23,261 bases of DNA from Collinsella aerofaciens (GTDB lineage: Bacteria; Actinomycetota; Coriobacteriia; Coriobacteriales; Coriobacteriaceae): NCBI GenBank assembly GCA_030841765.1, contig JAUUSS010000024.1, forward strand, positions 1 through 23,261, in the 5' to 3' direction. The stretch's first letter is position 1. Every line of letters begins with the position of its first letter. The notes beneath the pieces are model-generated. The model saw nothing but the letters and a program-made list of their open reading frames with translations. It had not been told where the DNA came from and did not search any database. Made by a program: the position numbers and the translations under genes. Positions 19,904 through 23,261 of the stretch are shown here, in pieces.

Positions 19904-20594
19904 CGAGCAGATGGCTGCTGCCGAGAGCTTGGGCTTTGTGCCCTACACCCGTCCGACCGGCACCGATACGGCTGAGCCGCTCAAGATCGGTGTGCTCATC
20001 AGCGGTTCGGGTACCAACCTGCAAGCGCTGATCGATCTGATCGCCGCCGGCAAGCTCAACGCTTCGATTGAGCTTGTGGTGTCGAGCCGTCCTTCGGCTA
20101 AGGGTTTGCAGCGCGCTGAGCGCGCGGGCATCCAGACGCTCACGCTGTCCAAGGATGTCTATGCTGACCCCATCGCCGCCGACGAGATCATCGCGCACGA
20201 GCTGCTCGAGCGCGGCTGCGAGTACGTGGTGATGGCCGGCTACATGCGTATGGTGCACACCCCGCTGCTGGCGGCGTTCCCCAACCGCGTGGTCAACTTG
20301 CACCCGGCGCTGCTGCCGAGCTTTACCGGTGCCCACGCGATCGACGATGCGTTTGCTCGCGGCGTCAAGGTGACCGGCGTGACCGTGCACTTTGCCAACG
20401 AGATCTACGACAACGGTCCCATCATTGCCCAGCGTGCGCTGACTGTTGAGGAGGGCTGGGACGTCGACACGCTCGAGGAGCACATCCACGCGATCGAGCA
20501 CGTGCTGTATCCCGAGGTCGTGCAGATGCTCGCCGACGGCCGCGTTCACGTGCTGGAGAGCGGCAAGGTCGCAATTGACGCGCCTCGCGGCTAG
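19893..20594 (+). CDS. purN: Phosphoribosylglycinamide formyltransferase
   Basis: Transfers formyl from 10-formyltetrahydrofolate to GAR, step 3 of purine synthesis. Catalytic residues Asn135 and His137 (VNLHPALLPSF) and Asp173 (YDNGPII) are present and spaced exactly as in E. coli PurN (106, 108, 144). The P-loop-like GVLISGSGTNLQALID starts at residue 33. The 233-residue length reflects about 29 extra N-terminal residues. The ATG at 19893 overlaps the end of purM by 11 bases; its ribosome site is weak (AAGG 12 bases upstream), so translation is probably coupled to purM. An ATG at 19911 is an alternative. A strong terminator follows, ending the purFMN unit. Confidence 0.97.
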   Translation: MSANEQMAAAESLGFVPYTRPTGTDTAEPLKIGVLISGSGTNLQALIDLIAAGKLNASIELVVSSRPSAKGLQRAERAGIQTLTLSKDVYADPIAADEIIAHELLERGCEYVVMAGYMRMVHTPLLAAFPNRVVNLHPALLPSFTGAHAIDDAFARGVKVTGVTVHFANEIYDNGPIIAQRALTVEEGWDVDTLEEHIHAIEHVLYPEVVQMLADGRVHVLESGKVAIDAPRG

Positions 20595-20626
20595 CGGCGC
20601 ACAGTACAATTTAGCCGAGTAGTCAG

Positions 20627-20669
20627 GGTGGTCATTGGCGCCAAGACGCGCGTGGCCACCTTTTGTTTT
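20627..20669 (+). terminator. Rho-independent terminator of purFMN
   Basis: GGTGGTCA (20627-20634) pairs with TGGCCACC (20653-20660), with one G-T wobble, and is followed by TTTTGTTTT. It starts 33 bases after the purN stop. Confidence 0.87.
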
Positions 20670-20676
20670 GGGTAGT

Positions 20677-20724
20677 CACCTGCGACGTTCTTTAACGACT
20701 AGTCATTCAAGAACGTCGCAGGTG
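20677..20724. repeat. 16-bp perfect inverted repeat before the PTS IIA gene
   Basis: CACCTGCGACGTTCTT (20677-20692) is the exact reverse complement of 20709-20724; the 16-base centre contains the palindrome GACTAGTC. It lies right after the purN terminator and ends 22 bases before the next ATG. There is no T-tract, so it is not a typical terminator; operator or leader hairpin are the alternatives. Confidence 0.75.
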
Positions 20725-20746
20725 GCTAGGTGAGAGAGGTGAGCGC

Positions 20747-21211
20747 ATGGCGGATAACGAAGCGCTGTTTACGCCTGAGCTGGTGTTTTTTGATTGGGAG
20801 TGTGCGACGCCGGATGAGGTGTTCGCGCGGCTTGAGGGCGAGCTTGCACCACATGGCTACATTGCATCCGGTTGGCTCGATGCCGTCCGCACGCGCGAGG
20901 ATGCCTATCCCACGGGTCTCGCTATGCCGGCGGCAAACATTGCCATTCCGCATACCGATCCGGGGTTTGTGGCCAAGCCCTATATCGCGGTGGTGAAGCC
21001 CGCCGCGCCCGTGACATTTAACGCTATGGCTGGCATGGGCGCTCCGGTGCCGGCGCAGATCGTCATCAATCTGGGCATCGCCGAGCCGGGCGGCCAGGTC
21101 GAGGCCCTGCAGGCTCTCATGAACATCTTTATGGGCGCCGATGCCGCAGCCGACGTGCTCGGCCAGACCACGCCCCAGGGCATGGTCGACGCCATCCGCC
21201 GCCACTTCTAA
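20747..21211 (+). CDS. Orphan PTS EIIA protein, fructose/galactitol type
   Basis: 154-residue single-domain IIA protein of the PTS EIIA type 2 family, which takes phosphate from HPr on a histidine. The active site is His69 in the conserved PTGLAMPAANIAIPHTD. The C-terminal part (ALQALMNIFMGADAAADVL...MVDAIRRHF) matches the family's last helices. Length is normal. GAGAGG lies about eight bases before the ATG. No IIB or IIC gene is adjacent, and it stands alone between two intergenic repeat regions. It may serve a permease encoded elsewhere, or act as a regulatory IIA-like protein (compare PtsN). Galactitol specificity is only a resemblance. Confidence 0.88.
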   Translation: MADNEALFTPELVFFDWECATPDEVFARLEGELAPHGYIASGWLDAVRTREDAYPTGLAMPAANIAIPHTDPGFVAKPYIAVVKPAAPVTFNAMAGMGAPVPAQIVINLGIAEPGGQVEALQALMNIFMGADAAADVLGQTTPQGMVDAIRRHF

Positions 21212-21235
21212 GGTGGGGCTGAGTCGGCACTTGGG

Positions 21236-21313
21236 GACTGTCCCTAACTGCCGGCTGCCAGAGCTGTCCCCTTTGCACCAAAATGGTGCAGATTAATCTG
21301 TCCCCAATGCACC
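21236..21313. repeat. Short intergenic repeat cluster with three CTGTCCC copies
   Basis: CTGTCCC occurs at 21238-21244, 21264-21270 and 21298-21304. The second and third belong to a 16-base near-repeat, CTGTCCCC then TT or AA then TGCACC (21264-21279 and 21298-21313), with a 34-base period. Between them lie the palindromes TGCACCAAAATGGTGCA (21274-21290) and AGATTAATCT (21290-21299). Function unknown. Confidence 0.65.
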
Positions 21314-21381
21314 AAGCGTGCCGCGGGGGCTGCGTTGTGACACAATGGCGTTTGTTCGATTCGTTATGCGAAAGGCCAACT

Positions 21382-22602
21382 ATGGCAAATAAGAAAAAGA
21401 ACTCCGAGGCCGCGCCGACGCCCGAGCAGCAGGCCCGCGCTGCCTCCAGCTCTCGCAAGAAGCAGCGCAAGACGTACGTGTCTAAGACCGTCAAGATCGT
21501 TCTGGTGGTCATCGGCGTGCTGGCGATGCTGCTTTCCGTCTCGGCGATGGCGTGCTCCGGCCTTATGTCGCAGGCTGAGGACACCTCGAGCTACAAGCTG
21601 ACCGGCGGTGTTGCTGCCACTATCAACGGCACCAACCTTACCGAGGACACCGTGACCAAGCAGATCATGAGCATGCGCACGTCCTACGGCTGCACCAAGG
21701 ATGAGGATTGGGCGCAGTATCTGGTTGACAACGACCTCACGCCCAAGAAGTACCGCAAGCAACTCATCGACTCCTACACGCAGCAGATTCTGCTTCAACA
21801 GGCACAGAAGGAGAACGGCGTGACGGTGTCGGACGAGGAGGTCGAGAAGGCTTGGAAGGACGCGTGCAAGAGCGCGGGCGGAGCCAAGGCCTTTAAGAAG
21901 ACCCTCAAGACCTACGGCTATACCGAGGACACCTACAAGGACTCGCTCAAGGAGAGTCTGGCGCAACAGAAACTCAAGGATGCCGTCGCGCCCACGAGCA
22001 AGCCCAAGGACAGCGAGATTGTCGATTACATCAACGAAAATCTGTCCAGCTACAACGACGCCCGCCGCTCGTCGAACATCCTGATCAAGGTTGATTCCGA
22101 CGCTTCCGACGAGGACAAGGCTGCCGCCAAGGCCAAGGCGCAGGAGTGCCTGGACAAGATCAACTCCGGTGAGCTGAGCTTTGAGGACGCCGTTGAGCAG
22201 TACTCCGAGGACACCGGTTCCAAGGAGAAGAAGGGCGATGTGGGCTGGGATAAGCTCACCACCTTTGTCGACAGCTACCAGACGGCGCTCGAGGGACTCA
22301 ACAAGGGCGACGTGAGCGAAGTCGTCGAGTCGACCTATGGCTACCACATCATCAAGTGCACCGACTACTTCCATGTCGATAATCAGGTTGATGACATCAA
22401 CCAGGTGCCCAAGGACATCAAAAAGTACGTCTCCAACGTGGTGAAGACGCAAGCGGCCAGCACCGCGTACAGCGAGTGGCTGGAGCAGTACAAGAAGGAT
22501 GCCGACATCACCGTCAACCCCATGCCCAAAGACGTACCCTATAACGTGAGTCTGAAGGGTGTCACCAAGAGTTCGACCGACGATTCGTCGACGACTGAGT
22601 AA
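21382..22602 (+). CDS. Membrane-anchored parvulin-type peptidyl-prolyl isomerase (PrsA/SurA-like foldase)
   Basis: Extracytoplasmic folding catalyst for secreted proteins. A basic, hydrophilic N-terminus (about 36 residues) is followed by one hydrophobic segment (37-61), probably a membrane anchor. A SurA-N-like helical region (about 78-225, TINGTNLTEDTVTKQIMSMR..., QQILLQQAQKENGVTVSDEEVEKAWKD) precedes the rotamase domain (about 228-330), with SNILIKVDSD, FEDAVEQYSEDTGSKEKKGDVGW, and YGYHIIK containing conserved His322. A Ser/Thr-rich tail ends the 406-residue protein. AAAGG lies before the ATG at 21382; the open frame further upstream runs into the repeat cluster and lacks coding character. 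With the sortase it forms part of the cell-surface machinery in this window. Confidence 0.92.
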   Translation: MANKKKNSEAAPTPEQQARAASSSRKKQRKTYVSKTVKIVLVVIGVLAMLLSVSAMACSGLMSQAEDTSSYKLTGGVAATINGTNLTEDTVTKQIMSMRTSYGCTKDEDWAQYLVDNDLTPKKYRKQLIDSYTQQILLQQAQKENGVTVSDEEVEKAWKDACKSAGGAKAFKKTLKTYGYTEDTYKDSLKESLAQQKLKDAVAPTSKPKDSEIVDYINENLSSYNDARRSSNILIKVDSDASDEDKAAAKAKAQECLDKINSGELSFEDAVEQYSEDTGSKEKKGDVGWDKLTTFVDSYQTALEGLNKGDVSEVVESTYGYHIIKCTDYFHVDNQVDDINQVPKDIKKYVSNVVKTQAASTAYSEWLEQYKKDADITVNPMPKDVPYNVSLKGVTKSSTDDSSTTE

Positions 22603-22607
22603 TCATG

Positions 22608-22633
22608 GGGCGGTGCTCGCGCGAGTGCCGCCC
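22608..22633. other. Hairpin between the foldase gene and yqeY
   Basis: GGGCGGTGCTC (22608-22618) pairs with GAGTGCCGCCC (22623-22633) around GCGC, with two G-T wobbles. It has no T-tract. It lies between the foldase stop and the yqeY ribosome site and may be a processing or weak termination point. Confidence 0.5.
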
Positions 22634-22656
22634 ACACTATTGAGGAGGATTTGCAG

Positions 22657-23100
22657 ATGACCAACGAAGAGCTGCAGAAGGAAATGATTGCGGCCATGAA
22701 GGCCAAGGACAAGGTTCGCCTGTCCATCATTCGCCAGGTTAAGGCCGAGGTGAAGAATATCGAGGTCAATGAGCGCCGCGATGTGACCGAGGAAGACGTC
22801 AACAGCATGATCAAGCGTCTGATCAAGCAGACGAGCGAGACGCTGGAGATGTCCATCAAGGCCGGCACCGACCAGGAGCGTACCGACAACCTGACCGAGC
22901 AGGTCAAGATTCTGGAGAGCCTGCTGCCCGCGCAGGTTTCGGGCGAGGAGCTCGAGGCCCTGATCGAGCAGGTTATCGCCGAGCTGGGCGCCACGTCCAA
23001 GAAGCAGATGGGCCAGGTTATGGGCGCACTCGGCAAGGCCACCGGTGGCAACTTCGATAAGCCGGCCGCGGCAAAGATCGTCGGAGCCAAACTCGCGTAA
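22657..23100 (+). CDS. YqeY/GatB-like domain protein
   Basis: 147-residue member of the YqeY family, which resembles the C-terminal tRNA-binding tail of GatB of the Asp/Glu-tRNA amidotransferase. Family features are the N-terminal helix LQKEMIAAMKAKDKVRLSIIRQVKAEVKN, the central IKRLIKQTSETLEMSIKAGTDQERTDNLTEQVKILESLLPAQ, and the C-terminal GATSKKQMGQVMGALGKATGGNFDKPAAAKIVGAKL. Length is normal. Cellular role is poorly known; tRNA binding is inferred from the domain. The ATG at 22657 is chosen because AGGAGG (22643-22648) lies eight bases upstream, whereas the TTG at 22651 is only two bases away. It follows the foldase by 54 bases and is followed by two hairpins. Confidence 0.93.
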   Translation: MTNEELQKEMIAAMKAKDKVRLSIIRQVKAEVKNIEVNERRDVTEEDVNSMIKRLIKQTSETLEMSIKAGTDQERTDNLTEQVKILESLLPAQVSGEELEALIEQVIAELGATSKKQMGQVMGALGKATGGNFDKPAAAKIVGAKLA

Positions 23101-23103
23101 TTT

Positions 23104-23131
23104 GTTACGCGGTTTTACCAAACCGCGTAAC
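23104..23131. repeat. 12-bp perfect hairpin after yqeY
   Basis: GTTACGCGGTTT (23104-23115) pairs perfectly with AAACCGCGTAAC (23120-23131) around TACC, four bases after the yqeY stop. No T-tract follows, so it may be a U-less terminator or 3'-end stabiliser. Confidence 0.7.
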
Positions 23132-23179
23132 GGCTCGACGCTGCAAACCCGTACACGCGGCAATCTGACGTTCAATTTC

Positions 23180-23212
23180 AAGGGCGCGACCATAAGGTCT
23201 GCGCCCTTTCAT
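23180..23212 (+). terminator. Probable terminator downstream of yqeY
   Basis: AAGGGCGC and GACC (23180-23191) pair with GGTC and GCGCCCTT (23196-23208) around ATAA with one bulged T, followed by TCATT. The T-tract is short. The remaining bases to 23261 show nothing I can assign. Confidence 0.6.
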
Positions 23213-23261
23213 TAGAGGCTTTAGCCTGTGCGGGGCGCGCAGCGCGCCGCATCAGAAACCA

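Noticed and set aside
21283..21381. Foldase start at 21283
   Set aside because: The extra 33 residues are translated from the intergenic repeat and precede a good AAAGG-ATG start.
21532..21558. Lipobox in the foldase (SAMAC, Cys58)
   Set aside because: No Leu at -3, and about 36 polar residues precede the hydrophobic segment, so a transmembrane anchor is more likely than a lipoprotein signal.

Overview
The window is a GC-rich, gene-dense bacterial chromosome segment, probably from an actinobacterium of the class Coriobacteriia (Collinsella-like). That assignment is an inference from high GC, codon use, purine-rich Shine-Dalgarno sites, gene complement and Gram-positive surface genes (class B sortase, membrane-anchored parvulin foldase, CmpB-family membrane protein). 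No rRNA, tRNA, CRISPR array, transposase, integrase or phage gene is visible. I find seventeen protein genes, sixteen on the plus strand and one on the minus strand.

Layout. 1-195: terminator of an upstream gene, then the dnaB leader. 208-2979: dnaB (replicative helicase) and purA. 3098-5119: purD and a NUDIX ADP-sugar hydrolase. 5201-7958: an ABC exporter half-transporter and a one-TM protein of unknown function, 19 bases apart and ending at a strong terminator. 8128-12920: carA-carB, preceded by what looks like a PyrR-binding hairpin that includes the carA ribosome binding site. 12921-13357: a 437-base gene-free stretch with three large consecutive inverted repeats. 13358-15340: purE, a class B sortase and a degenerate MoaE-like protein. 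15447-16676 (minus): a CmpB-type membrane protein, convergent with the MoaE-like gene across a bidirectional terminator. 16973-20594: purF, purM, purN. 20747-23100: an orphan PTS IIA protein, a parvulin foldase and a YqeY-family protein, ending at a terminator.

Functionally the window is mostly nucleotide synthesis. PurF, PurD, PurN, PurM and PurE cover steps from PRPP towards CAIR, PurA makes adenylosuccinate from IMP, and CarAB makes carbamoyl phosphate for pyrimidines and arginine. The purine genes are spread over four transcription units, and purL, purC, purB, purH and purK are not here. Between them lie surface, transport and orphan regulatory-type genes.

I see no complete new defence or mobile system. 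The best leads are: the PyrR-type hairpin covering the carA start; the large inverted repeats between carB and purE; a 16-bp perfect inverted repeat before the orphan PTS gene; a short intergenic repeat built on CTGTCCC; and a MoaE-like protein that seems to have lost part of its active site. Start sites were chosen by Shine-Dalgarno position and differ from the longest open frame for dnaB, the NUDIX gene, carA, carB, purE, the sortase, the MoaE-like gene, purN, the foldase and yqeY.
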